36,854 nucleotides of DNA from assembly GCA_947632475.1 (NCBI GenBank), contig CANRPI010000008.1, forward strand, positions 1 to 36,854, written 5' to 3'. Positions within the stretch are counted from its first letter, which is position 1. Each line of letters starts with the position of its first letter. Shown here one piece after another: positions 9,548 through 16,827 of this stretch. The translations under genes and the position numbers were made by a program. Under the pieces are notes generated by a model. It made no database searches. It worked only from the letters and a program-made list of their open reading frames with translations, and was not told the origin of the DNA. The stretch is from an uncultured Clostridia bacterium. GTDB taxonomy: Bacteria; Bacillota; Clostridia; TANB77; CAG-508.

Positions 9548-9610
9548 TTGTAAGACTGGTTATTCCAAATATAAGCTTTTTCATTGATAATACATCCTCT
9601 CTTTTTTCTT

Positions 9611-9639
9611 ATTTTATATACAACTAAAGTAATTGTCAA
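9611..9639 (-). promoter_or_regulatory. promoter of the GT4-GT2 pair
   Basis: TTGACA (9639-9634), 17 bp, TAAAAT (9616-9611) on the minus strand, placing the start of transcription just before ATG 9584. Confidence 0.75.
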
Positions 9640-9685
9640 TAGATTATGAAAGCAAAATTTGATTTTGAATTTTTAAATAAAAAAT

Positions 9686-9715
9686 CAAAGTAGCATTCAT
9701 TTTTATACTACTTTG
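9686..9715 (-). terminator. second terminator after the pilin-like gene
   Basis: CAAAGTAG (9686-9693) with CTACTTTG (9708-9715) and a T-run on the minus strand. Confidence 0.75.
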
Positions 9716-9784
9716 GTTTTATTTAAAATATTTCTATTTTATATATGCATTTTTCTCTTCTTTATCTTCGCATATATTGTATTA

Positions 9785-9812
9785 TAAAAAAGGAGCTTTT
9801 GCAATTTCTCCT
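9785..9812 (-). terminator. first terminator after the pilin-like gene
   Basis: Minus strand AGGAG ... CTCCT followed by six T's, only a few bases past the stop codon at 9822. Confidence 0.65.
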
Positions 9813-9821
9813 CTTAATTAT

Positions 9822-11474
9822 TTACTCACACACAAGCACCGTACGAAATCCATCTATGTACTCAAAACTTCCAGTACCACCAAAGGCAAATTCGCCAGCA
9901 CGAGTATTATTACCAGAATCACCACCGCGCGAAAAGAATGGCTTAATATTTTGCAAAAAAGTAGTGTAATCTCCAAACCAGCCTGTAGAATTTTCATAAC
10001 CAGTTGATGTTTCTAATATTGCATCCCCATATCCATAGTTTTGTTCTGATTTACTTGCATTTCTATATGTTTCTCCGTTCTTTGTTTCTTCGTCTTCTGT
10101 ATCAAATGGATATACTGTTGAGTATTTGGTACTTAATGTTTTATACCCTTCTGTTTCTTTATTGAAAGTTGATACTAGTGGAAATGACACCGTTGTTGAA
10201 CCATATGTTTTTAAGTTTTCATTTCCATTTGTTATATATCCTGCTATTCTTTCCCATGCTCCTCCTCTTATGTCATATATTCCACTTTCGTTTCCAGTTG
10301 TACTTTGTGCTTTATTTGTGGTTATTGTTTTTTCTTCATTTGATCCTCCTGTGTAAAATTTTTGACTATTATTTATTGTTATTTCTGTTCCATTCCTTCC
10401 GTATTGACTATGTGTTAAGTATACTACTGCTCCCCATTCACTATTTTTCATTAAATGGCTTTCTTTACTCCTATCATAGTTATAACTATTGTCATATGAT
10501 TTTCCAATGCTTATCCATCTCCATGATGATACTCTTGGTTTACTTACTGCTCTTACTGTACTTGATGTCAATATATTTCCTTGTTCTGCATCATTAGTTG
10601 TACTAGCTGTTAATAACTCTTTTTTATTCCATTCTTTACTTGATTCATCGTAAGTTTCCATACTCATTTCATATTTTGCTACCCAGATTCCTGAGATTTC
10701 GCTATCCCATTCGCCATTTTTATAATTATTACTACTTCCATTTCTAAATGCTGGATGCACTAAATAACCATCTGTATCTGCTTCTGTTACTGTTGTTGGT
10801 ATAAATTTTACTTCTATTTTTCCTGCTTCTGAACCTTCTGTTTTTTGAGTTAATTTATATTCATATCTTGGTATCCATACCCAATAGCTTCCATCTTCTG
10901 TCATCGCATTTGCCCACTTACTTGCTGTGTTATCTTCTTCTGTGGTTGCTGCTTTATATTCATACCATTGGCTTTCATCAAAACCTGAATCGCCTTGTTT
11001 TACTTCTGTTCCATCTTCTTTCCAATATACTGGTGTCATTCCTGCTTTTAATACTGGTGCATTTACTTTCTTTTCTCCATCCCAGTTCTCATTTGCAAAT
11101 TTTACTGTTTCTTCTCCTACTTTTATTTGATAACTTGCTTCTATTCCTTTTTCTGCATTTCCTAGTATTTCATCTTTCTCATTTTCTGTTAATAATTTTT
11201 GCTCTACTAAATCTTCTACTAATTCTTCTAAGCTTTGTGATGAACTACTATTTCCTGCATATTCATCTGTTTTTTGATTTAATAACCACAAATCTACTTG
11301 TTCTTGCAGTGTCCCTGCCCTATTTGCATCTCCTGCTTTATTTGCTCTTGTTAGTATTCCATTTTCTCCTGTTAGGGTTGCTATGCTTACTCCCGCTAAG
11401 ATTAATAACACTATAATTGTTAGTACTAATGCTATTAATGTTATTCCTGCCTTTTTCTTTAATTCTTCTTTCAT
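9822..11474 (-). CDS. pilin-like protein with hypervariable C-type-lectin/FGE-like tail
   Basis: A 550-residue secreted or surface protein. Residues 1-35 hold a prepilin-like segment (KKKAGITLIALVLTIIVLL, Ala at +5), then GENGILTRANKAGDANRAG and an acidic helical stretch. The rest looks like a C-type-lectin/FGE-sulfatase-type fold: SYWVWIPRYEYKL, SGIWVAKYEMSME, NSEWGAVVYLTHSQYG, YDIRGGAWERIAGY. The last 36 or so residues follow the pattern PFFxRGG...AGxFxF...G...GFRxVL, here ending in GFRTVLVCE. That is the style of DGR target proteins. Arg codons switch to CGC/CGT in the tail. The start has GAGGT about 10 bases upstream. The first 140 residues are nearly identical to the left-edge gene. No promoter is visible directly upstream, only the solitary site at 11518-11546 and a hairpin. 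Confidence 0.82.
   Translation of the reverse strand: MKEELKKKAGITLIALVLTIIVLLILAGVSIATLTGENGILTRANKAGDANRAGTLQEQVDLWLLNQKTDEYAGNSSSSQSLEELVEDLVEQKLLTENEKDEILGNAEKGIEASYQIKVGEETVKFANENWDGEKKVNAPVLKAGMTPVYWKEDGTEVKQGDSGFDESQWYEYKAATTEEDNTASKWANAMTEDGSYWVWIPRYEYKLTQKTEGSEAGKIEVKFIPTTVTEADTDGYLVHPAFRNGSSNNYKNGEWDSEISGIWVAKYEMSMETYDESSKEWNKKELLTASTTNDAEQGNILTSSTVRAVSKPRVSSWRWISIGKSYDNSYNYDRSKESHLMKNSEWGAVVYLTHSQYGRNGTEITINNSQKFYTGGSNEEKTITTNKAQSTTGNESGIYDIRGGAWERIAGYITNGNENLKTYGSTTVSFPLVSTFNKETEGYKTLSTKYSTVYPFDTEDEETKNGETYRNASKSEQNYGYGDAILETSTGYENSTGWFGDYTTFLQNIKPFFSRGGDSGNNTRAGEFAFGGTGSFEYIDGFRTVLVCE
9825..9990 (-). other. candidate DGR variable region VR1
   Basis: The 3' end of the gene from about GWFGDYTTF to the stop. 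Likely variable positions are almost all NNY codons (GAT TAC ACT ACT TTT; GGT GAT TCT GGT AAT AAT ACT; GGT GGT ACT; AGT TTT; GAT), as expected if AAY codons of a template were mutagenised at both adenines. Constant anchors are PFF, RGG, AG and GFR. No template repeat is in the window. Confidence 0.6.
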
Positions 11475-11517
11475 TGATAAATCGACCTCTTTCTTTTGTT
11501 TTTTCTTCTCTTTTACT

Positions 11518-11546
11518 TTTTAATTAAGTACAATACTTAATTAAAA
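11518..11546 (+). repeat. solitary recombination-type site C (CAA form)
   Basis: The same 29-bp palindrome as repeats A and D, in direct orientation to D and inverted to B and E. It lies 43 bp upstream of the pilin-like gene at 11474 and has no partner copy nearby. Confidence 0.9.
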
Positions 11547-11550
11547 TATT

Positions 11551-11594
11551 AAAAGCTTAAAAAGTACTATGCTTATAGTGCTTTTTAAGCTTTT
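11551..11594 (-). terminator. hairpin next to site C
   Basis: AAAAGCTTAAAAAGTACT (11551-11568) with AGTGCTTTTTAAGCTTTT (11577-11594). The stems are the same as in the module at 13261-13456, with the same 4-bp gap to the repeat. It blocks read-through from the gene at 11734-13113 into the next one. The sequence beyond it (11595-11733) lacks a clear promoter and a second repeat, so it looks like a truncated copy of the module. Confidence 0.7.
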
Positions 11595-11733
11595 TTAAGT
11601 TTTATCTTTTTATTTTTTTTGTAAAATTTTTTTATCTAATAATTATATTTTTTGTACATTAAACATATTAAAAACATCTTCTTATTATATTATACAGCAA
11701 GATACAAACCTGCCAGATGAACAGCGGTTAGTA

Positions 11734-13113
11734 TTACTTTATGTAGAGTACAATACGAAAACCAAGGCGGACGTTGGCAGCTTCTGTACTATCACCACCA
11801 TAGCGCCCAGAAACTGGACGGCCAGACCCGTCATCGGCGAAACTTCCCCCGCGAAGCACAGCACATTTTCCCTTTGTAATTGGCATTTCATCTGGCTTAG
11901 TTGCTTGATGATCTCCTGTTTCTGTTGTCCATTCCCACATATTTCCTGCCATATCATATATATTTTTTATTTTTGTTTCTTCACATAATCCTGTTGCTAT
12001 TTCTTTATATATTCTTCCATCATAGCTTGCACTTGTATATTTATTAGTATTTGAAAAATCTAAAAAATTCTCCCAATTATTACAATTAAATATCTCTCCT
12101 TTTCCTAACGTAATTAGTCCTTTTTTATATTTGGTTGCTGGACACCAATCCACTGCTTGTTCTGTACCATTATTAAAAATTAATACATGTTCAGCATATA
12201 ACCCATCACTCTTTAATTTTATACTATCATTATAATTTCCATAATCTGTACTTTTACTTCCTATATCATTTACTTCTTTAGACATCCATTCAACTATTGT
12301 ATCCCATGCATAACTATCTATTAATTGACTTGTTACTGAACTATTACCCGCATACATATTTGCTGAAACCTTTTCTGCATTTGTTTGACTTATATAATTC
12401 CAACTTTGATTATTTTTTTTGCTTACTGGTTTATATGTTGTAACATTTTTTGAAGGAGTTGTACTACTAGTTTTATATTCATCTTCTGCTTTACTTGCAT
12501 AAATACCAGTTGCATTGCTTGGTATTCCAGCTTCATATCTTGCTACATAAAATCCTCCATATTTTTCTACACTGTCTTCGTCTCCCCCATTGTCTCTCCA
12601 ATCTTTATAGTTTATATATTGATCCTGTTTTTCTAAATATTTATTATTCCATTTTTGAGCTAAATTATTATCTTCTTTATTACTATCTTTTTCATATTTT
12701 ACTGCATTTTTTCTCTTTTCTTCTGTTTCGCCATTCTTTAAACATGGCACCCACACAAACTCATTTCCTTCTGCATCTGTTATTACTAATCCTTCTTCTA
12801 CTGTACTTTCTCCCTTAATTTCTGTTGGCGCAAAGCCTGATGGGATTGGTACTTTTATTGGATTTCCATCTTCGTCTTTCTCTCCTGTTTCATAATCATA
12901 TTTTTTTGTATTCATTGCTGCATTCATAGCTGCTAGTTTTAATTGTTCTTCTTCACTTGCTTTCTCTGTTTCTGTTTTTGCTGTTTGAGCTCTTGTTAAT
13001 ATTCCATTTTCTCCTGTTAGGGTTGCTATACTTACTCCTGCTAAGATTAGCAAGACTATTATTGTTATTACTAACGCTATTAATGTTATTCCTTTCGTTT
13101 TTCTTTTTTCCAT
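11734..13113 (-). CDS. pilin-like protein with FGE-like hypervariable tail
   Basis: A 459-residue surface or secreted protein. The N-terminus MEKRKTKG is followed by ITLIALVITIIVLLILAG (Ala at +5) and TGENGILTRA. The body resembles the FGE-sulfatase/SUMF1-type C-lectin fold: EFVWVPCLKNG, YGGFYVARYEAG, AYAWDTIVEWMSK-like DSYAWDTIVEW, IYDMAGNMWEWTTETG, then AVLRGGSF and a final LGFRIVLYIK. The catalytic cysteines of true FGE are not evident, so a binding role is likelier. ATG 13113 with AGGAGAGG is preferred to the in-frame GTG further upstream. The last 130 bp are far GC-richer than their surroundings. Its nearest promoter (13386-13414) points away from it, so the gene appears OFF. Confidence 0.82.
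   Translation of the reverse strand: MEKRKTKGITLIALVITIIVLLILAGVSIATLTGENGILTRAQTAKTETEKASEEEQLKLAAMNAAMNTKKYDYETGEKDEDGNPIKVPIPSGFAPTEIKGESTVEEGLVITDAEGNEFVWVPCLKNGETEEKRKNAVKYEKDSNKEDNNLAQKWNNKYLEKQDQYINYKDWRDNGGDEDSVEKYGGFYVARYEAGIPSNATGIYASKAEDEYKTSSTTPSKNVTTYKPVSKKNNQSWNYISQTNAEKVSANMYAGNSSVTSQLIDSYAWDTIVEWMSKEVNDIGSKSTDYGNYNDSIKLKSDGLYAEHVLIFNNGTEQAVDWCPATKYKKGLITLGKGEIFNCNNWENFLDFSNTNKYTSASYDGRIYKEIATGLCEETKIKNIYDMAGNMWEWTTETGDHQATKPDEMPITKGKCAVLRGGSFADDGSGRPVSGRYGGDSTEAANVRLGFRIVLYIK
11737..11865 (-). other. candidate DGR variable region VR2
   Basis: From AVLRGGSF to the stop. Candidate variable positions are all NNY codons: AGT TTC GCC GAT GAC; TCT GGC CGT; GTT TCT; CGC TAT GGT GGT GAT AGT; GCT GCC AAC GTC CGC CTT. 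In 11761-11820, 34 of 60 bases are G or C by hand count, in a strongly AT-rich genome. Just past the stop a small hairpin GCAGG-7-CTTGC lies in similarly GC-rich DNA, where DGRs often carry a structured element. Confidence 0.6.
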
Positions 13114-13260
13114 ATCTTTATTCCTCTCCTGTTTATTTTTCATTACTTTCTTTAGCTTACCCACTTTTTCAATTTTTCATTTGTTTTTCACCTCTTTTTT
13201 ATTTTAAAATATTATTTTTCTCTTATCCACACACTAAAAGTTAGAATTTATTTTTTAGTA

Positions 13261-13289
13261 TTTTAATTAAGTACAATACTTAATTAAAA
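13261..13289 (+). repeat. inverted repeat D (CAA form)
   Basis: 29-bp palindrome identical to repeats A and C. It is direct to C, so C x D recombination would excise the gene at 11734-13113. Confidence 0.95.
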
Positions 13290-13293
13290 TATT

Positions 13294-13337
13294 AAAAGCT
13301 TAAAAAGTACTGTTTTTATAGTGCTTTTTAAGCTTTT
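13294..13337 (-). terminator. hairpin inside the OFF module
   Basis: AAAAGCTTAAAAAGTACT with AGTGCTTTTTAAGCTTTT, an 18-base stem with one mismatch and an 8-base loop. T-rich sequence on both sides makes it bidirectional. Confidence 0.75.
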
Positions 13338-13385
13338 TGGGTTTTATTTTTTTATTATTTTTTGTAAATTTTTTTATTTTAAATG

Positions 13386-13414
13386 TTGCATAATAATTTA
13401 TTTTATGCTATATT
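13386..13414 (+). promoter_or_regulatory. promoter inside the OFF module
   Basis: TTGCAT (13386-13391), 17 bp, TATATT (13409-13414) on the plus strand. Counterpart of the minus-strand promoter at 632-660; both share TTATGC just before TATATT. Confidence 0.7.
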
Positions 13415-13428
13415 TTATTTGTCTTAAG

Positions 13429-13456
13429 TTTTAATTAAGTATTGTACTTAATTAAA
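13429..13456 (+). repeat. inverted repeat E (TTG form)
   Basis: Reverse complement of repeat D over 28 bp. The stop codon of the upstream polymerase-like gene (13452-13454) lies inside its outer arm. Confidence 0.95.
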
Positions 13457-14852
13457 GTTTTTTATCTAACACTTTGTTATCCATTAGTAAAGTACTTAGC
13501 ACAATTATTATCATCATAGTAGAAGAATTAAAAAATGTATAACCTGAGAATAAAGACAATGCAAAAGCAAGTGCAAGTCCAAAAATAGAAAATACATATT
13601 TACTATCTATTTCTTTCCTATTCTTAACACATCTATATATTGCAAAAACAAAAATTGCTAAAAAAGGTCCCAAATACAATATAAAACCAATTAATCCAAA
13701 ATTTAATAATAAAGCAATAAACTCCATTTCAAAAACCAATTCTCTATAATTTGCCATATATCCATTTCCAAAAAGAATTAAAACTGGATTTTTTTGATTT
13801 TTAATTAAAACTAAATTATAAATCAACTGCTGAGTTCTTTGGTCGTTATTTTTTACTTTCAATTTATTTGCAATATTATATAAATCTATTATAGACTGCT
13901 TTTGTGCCTCAGACATATAGTTTTCTTCAATATTTCCACTTTCTATTTTTTCTTTTATTTCCAATAAACTTCCTGTTATATGTGAATTTTCTTGTTTTGT
14001 TTCATCAACTATATTTCCTTCAATTTCTTTTAAATGTTTTCTTCTTTGAAGTGTATTTGAACCAATTCCAACTACTAAAATAACAATTATTGCAACTCCA
14101 CTTATTCCACCTATAAGTAATTTTTTGTTTACTTTCTTGTTTTTTATAAGGTTATAAATTATTTCAATTGCTACATATAGTGCAATAACTAATATAAAGC
14201 CAAATAAGCCTGCTCTTGTACCAATTAGAAAACATAAAAATATTCCTACAAGCACAAGTAATGGAAGTACAATTTTCTGGTATTTTTTATCTTTTATGTA
14301 TGGCAAATATATAAACATTGATAATAATAAAATTGCACTAAGGCTATTTCCAGATTCGAACCATCCTTTATAACCCATTCCTTCAATATATGTACTTGAC
14401 GATGTTTTGGTTATTATTGATAAATATATAGAAATAATGTAAATTCCATTTGCTATTAATACACTTTTCTTAAGCCTTTCCTTATCTGTTTCTTTAAATA
14501 TTTCTATATATAAAAATAAATTTAATATCATAAATGTATAATTAATTAAATATTGCAATTCATGAAGTTCATTGCTATAACTCATGTTTGTCTTAACAGT
14601 ATTAAATAGGTATATATGAACTATACCATATATTACATATACTAGCCCTATCCAAAAACAATTCCATTTAAATTTTTTATCTCTTTTAAAAAATAAATAT
14701 ATTATTACAATGGCTGGAATGATTGGCCTTGTTATGGTTGAAGGCGAAAAATTAGTATTAAATACATTTCTGTATAAAAAACTTATCATGTCTAATACTG
14801 GGCAGATTATAATAAAAATACATAATATATTTTTTAAATTAAATTTTTTCAT
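13452..14852 (-). CDS. O-antigen ligase/polymerase-like membrane protein
   Basis: A 466-residue protein with about ten or more membrane segments and a large soluble loop near residues 270-370. This layout is typical of Wzy polymerases and O-antigen ligases (Wzy_C/RfaL-like). A GTRAGLFGF motif near residue 212 matches the conserved Gly-Ser/Thr-Arg region at the start of the ligase domain. It would join or polymerise lipid-linked glycan units outside the membrane. AAAGGAA precedes ATG 14852. It is the last gene of the operon starting at 19589. Its stop codon sits inside recombination-type repeat E, whose palindromic arm would preserve the stop after inversion. Confidence 0.8.
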   Translation of the reverse strand: MKKFNLKNILCIFIIICPVLDMISFLYRNVFNTNFSPSTITRPIIPAIVIIYLFFKRDKKFKWNCFWIGLVYVIYGIVHIYLFNTVKTNMSYSNELHELQYLINYTFMILNLFLYIEIFKETDKERLKKSVLIANGIYIISIYLSIITKTSSSTYIEGMGYKGWFESGNSLSAILLLSMFIYLPYIKDKKYQKIVLPLLVLVGIFLCFLIGTRAGLFGFILVIALYVAIEIIYNLIKNKKVNKKLLIGGISGVAIIVILVVGIGSNTLQRRKHLKEIEGNIVDETKQENSHITGSLLEIKEKIESGNIEENYMSEAQKQSIIDLYNIANKLKVKNNDQRTQQLIYNLVLIKNQKNPVLILFGNGYMANYRELVFEMEFIALLLNFGLIGFILYLGPFLAIFVFAIYRCVKNRKEIDSKYVFSIFGLALAFALSLFSGYTFFNSSTMMIIIVLSTLLMDNKVLDKKL

Positions 14853-14864
14853 ATTTTTTTCCTT

Positions 14865-15821
14865 TTATATTAATGATAATATTGCGCTATATATTTTGTA
14901 TGTAACCTTGTTTATTGATTTTAAGTATAAACCTTTTTTTGAATTATCTTTTTTTAATATTTCATTTTTTCTCCAATTAGGAAAATTTTTTTCAAGTCTA
15001 TTCCACGTTTCTAAAAGCATTTTTTTCCTTGTTGCTTTGTCTTTTATTTTTACAACTCTTAAAAATGAACTGCAAAAGGCGTCTTTTATAAATATATATT
15101 CTAATTGCTCTTTATATTTATCATATATATTTTTTTCCTTGTAAAAATCAATAACATGTTCTAATACATCAAATATTTCTTTTGTTCTTTCATTTTGAGA
15201 ATTTGAAATTGAACCTTCTCTTTGAACATAATGTATAAGTGGCTCATCTAAAAAAGATATTTTCTTAAGTGATGGCAAGAGTTTATATGTAAATTCTACA
15301 TCTTCATATCTATAACCTTTTGGAAATTGTATATTTGCTTTTTGTAAAGTTTCTCTTTTTATTAGCTTATTCCATGCTTCTACTCTTGCATTTTGAAGCA
15401 TTTTATTTGTTACACTATATTCTAACATTTCTCCCTTTTTTCTTTTGTTTGGATATTCCCAGTAAAAATTACATTGTACCATGTCACTATCTTCTTTTTT
15501 TGCTAATTTATATAATTTTTCATACATGTCTTTTTCTACATAGTCATCTGAATCTAGAAATGCAATATATTCTCCTTTGCTATATGGTATTCCATAATTT
15601 CTTGCATCTGAAAGTCCCCCATTTTCTTTTTCTAAATAGACTATTTTTTTTGGATATTTTTCTAAATATTTTTTTGCTATTTGCGAACTATTATCTTTAG
15701 AGCCATCATTAACAAGTATTATTTCTATTTCTTGCAAAGTCTGATTTACTAGTGTTTCTAAACATTTTTCTATATAGTTTTCTACATTGTAAAATGGTAC
15801 AATTATACTTACTTTTATCAT
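14865..15821 (-). CDS. GT2 family glycosyltransferase (EpsJ/WfgS-like)
   Basis: GT-A fold enzyme: VSIIVPFYNVENYIEKCLETL, VNDGSKDNS (near residue 37), ENGGLSDARNYGI and the DxD motif LDSDDYVEKDMYE (near 90-102). A GYRYEDVEFTYKL block (near 194) carries the usual ED acid pair before the C-terminal helices. It has 318 residues and no membrane span. Such enzymes add single hexoses or HexNAc to exopolysaccharide repeat units. It follows a paralogue by 44 bp and precedes the polymerase by 12 bp in the same operon. Confidence 0.88.
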   Translation of the reverse strand: MIKVSIIVPFYNVENYIEKCLETLVNQTLQEIEIILVNDGSKDNSSQIAKKYLEKYPKKIVYLEKENGGLSDARNYGIPYSKGEYIAFLDSDDYVEKDMYEKLYKLAKKEDSDMVQCNFYWEYPNKRKKGEMLEYSVTNKMLQNARVEAWNKLIKRETLQKANIQFPKGYRYEDVEFTYKLLPSLKKISFLDEPLIHYVQREGSISNSQNERTKEIFDVLEHVIDFYKEKNIYDKYKEQLEYIFIKDAFCSSFLRVVKIKDKATRKKMLLETWNRLEKNFPNWRKNEILKKDNSKKGLYLKSINKVTYKIYSAILSLI

Positions 15822-15865
15822 TTTCTTTTTTCCTTTATTTTCTTTTTATTTAAATATAACTTTAT

Positions 15866-16816
15866 TTATCTTATTTTTAAATACAATTTCACGCTTATTT
15901 TTAAAACGATTCTTTTTATTAGTTGTTTTATGTTATATGGCTTTATGTTTTTATACATTTTTCTTTTCTTTATTTCTTTTATATATTCTTCTAAGTCTTT
16001 ATTTTTTAAGTCTTTTGATTTTAATATTACTGTGTTTGTGTAATACCTTCTTACTAGGTCTTTTGTTTTTTCATTTATTTTATAATCTTGTATAACTTTT
16101 ATCATATTGTCATAATTGTTTAATATACATTTTGCTTTTTCTATTTCTTTTTGATATTCTTTGTTTCTAGTTATGCTGTTATTTGTTTGTAAATAGTTAT
16201 ATCCTACTACATTTGTTGATACAAAACTTTTTGCTTTTATTATTACTAAAGATGTTAACCCAAAGTCTTCATGATATTTTCCTGAGTATTTGAAATTGTT
16301 TTCTATAAAAAATTGTGTTTTGTATAAGTATATACAAGCTGGATCTAAGTATTTTTCTTGAGTACATAGTTTTTCATATGCTTCTTCTCCTGTGCATTTT
16401 TCAAATACTGGACCATCTAATTTTTGTATTGTGCCTCCATTTTCGTCTACTTGCTGCATTTTGAATTTTATTAAGTCAATTCCTTCGTCTATATATTTTT
16501 CTAAATTTTTGTATAAATCTTTTTCTATATAATCATCTGAGTCTATGAATGATATATATTCTCCGCTTACATATTTTAAAGCATAATTTCTTGCATCAAA
16601 TAATCCACCGTTTTCTTTTTTAAAGTATTTTATTGGTATTTTTGTGTTATTTTCTTTTATGCATTTGTTAATAATGGTTTCTGAGTTGTCTTTTGTGCCA
16701 TCATTAACTATTATTATTTCTATATCATCCATTGTTTGGTTAAGTATTGATTTTATACATTTTTCGACATATTTTTCAGTATTGTATACTGGTACAATTA
16801 CACTTATTTTTGGCAT
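15866..16816 (-). CDS. GT2 family glycosyltransferase
   Basis: Paralogue of the next gene downstream. It has PKISVIVPVYNTEKYVEKCIKSIL, VNDGTKDNS, ENGGLFDARNYAL and the DxD motif IDSDDYIEKDLYK, then the later KYHEDFGLTSL acid pair. ATG 16816 is preferred because AAAGGAA lies 5-6 bases before it; the TTG 15 bases upstream is within that ribosome binding site. Length is 316 residues and the tail is basic. It probably adds one sugar of the repeat unit polymerised by the product of 13452-14852. Confidence 0.87.
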   Translation of the reverse strand: MPKISVIVPVYNTEKYVEKCIKSILNQTMDDIEIIIVNDGTKDNSETIINKCIKENNTKIPIKYFKKENGGLFDARNYALKYVSGEYISFIDSDDYIEKDLYKNLEKYIDEGIDLIKFKMQQVDENGGTIQKLDGPVFEKCTGEEAYEKLCTQEKYLDPACIYLYKTQFFIENNFKYSGKYHEDFGLTSLVIIKAKSFVSTNVVGYNYLQTNNSITRNKEYQKEIEKAKCILNNYDNMIKVIQDYKINEKTKDLVRRYYTNTVILKSKDLKNKDLEEYIKEIKKRKMYKNIKPYNIKQLIKRIVLKISVKLYLKIR

Positions 16817-16827
16817 TGTGTTTCCTT

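Larger units (their letters stand above)
13261..13456 (+). promoter_or_regulatory. putative invertible promoter module, OFF orientation
   Basis: A 196-bp segment bounded by repeat D (13261-13289, CAA) and repeat E (13429-13456, TTG). On the plus strand the order is repeat, 4 bp, hairpin 13294-13337, 48 bp, -35 TTGCAT, 17 bp, -10 TATATT, 14 bp, repeat. The element order and every spacing match the module at 589-785, but this copy is flipped relative to its pilin-like gene (start at 13113). The promoter therefore fires away from the gene, towards the 3' end of the polymerase gene. The hairpin stands between the polymerase operon and the pilin-like gene as a terminator. Inversion by D x E would switch the gene on. 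Confidence 0.75.

Noticed and set aside
11595..11733. Intact third invertible module next to site C
   Set aside because: The hairpin and 4-bp gap are present, but no second repeat and no promoter with a 17-bp spacer could be found; TTGTAA-19-TATATT is a weak relic at best.
11739..11957. 72-residue frame on the same strand as the FGE-like tail
   Set aside because: It is another reading frame of the GC-rich tail of the 11734-13113 gene, without a ribosome binding site.
11734..13113. A true formylglycine-generating enzyme
   Set aside because: The active-site cysteine context is not visible and the protein has a prepilin-like N-terminus; only the fold type matches.
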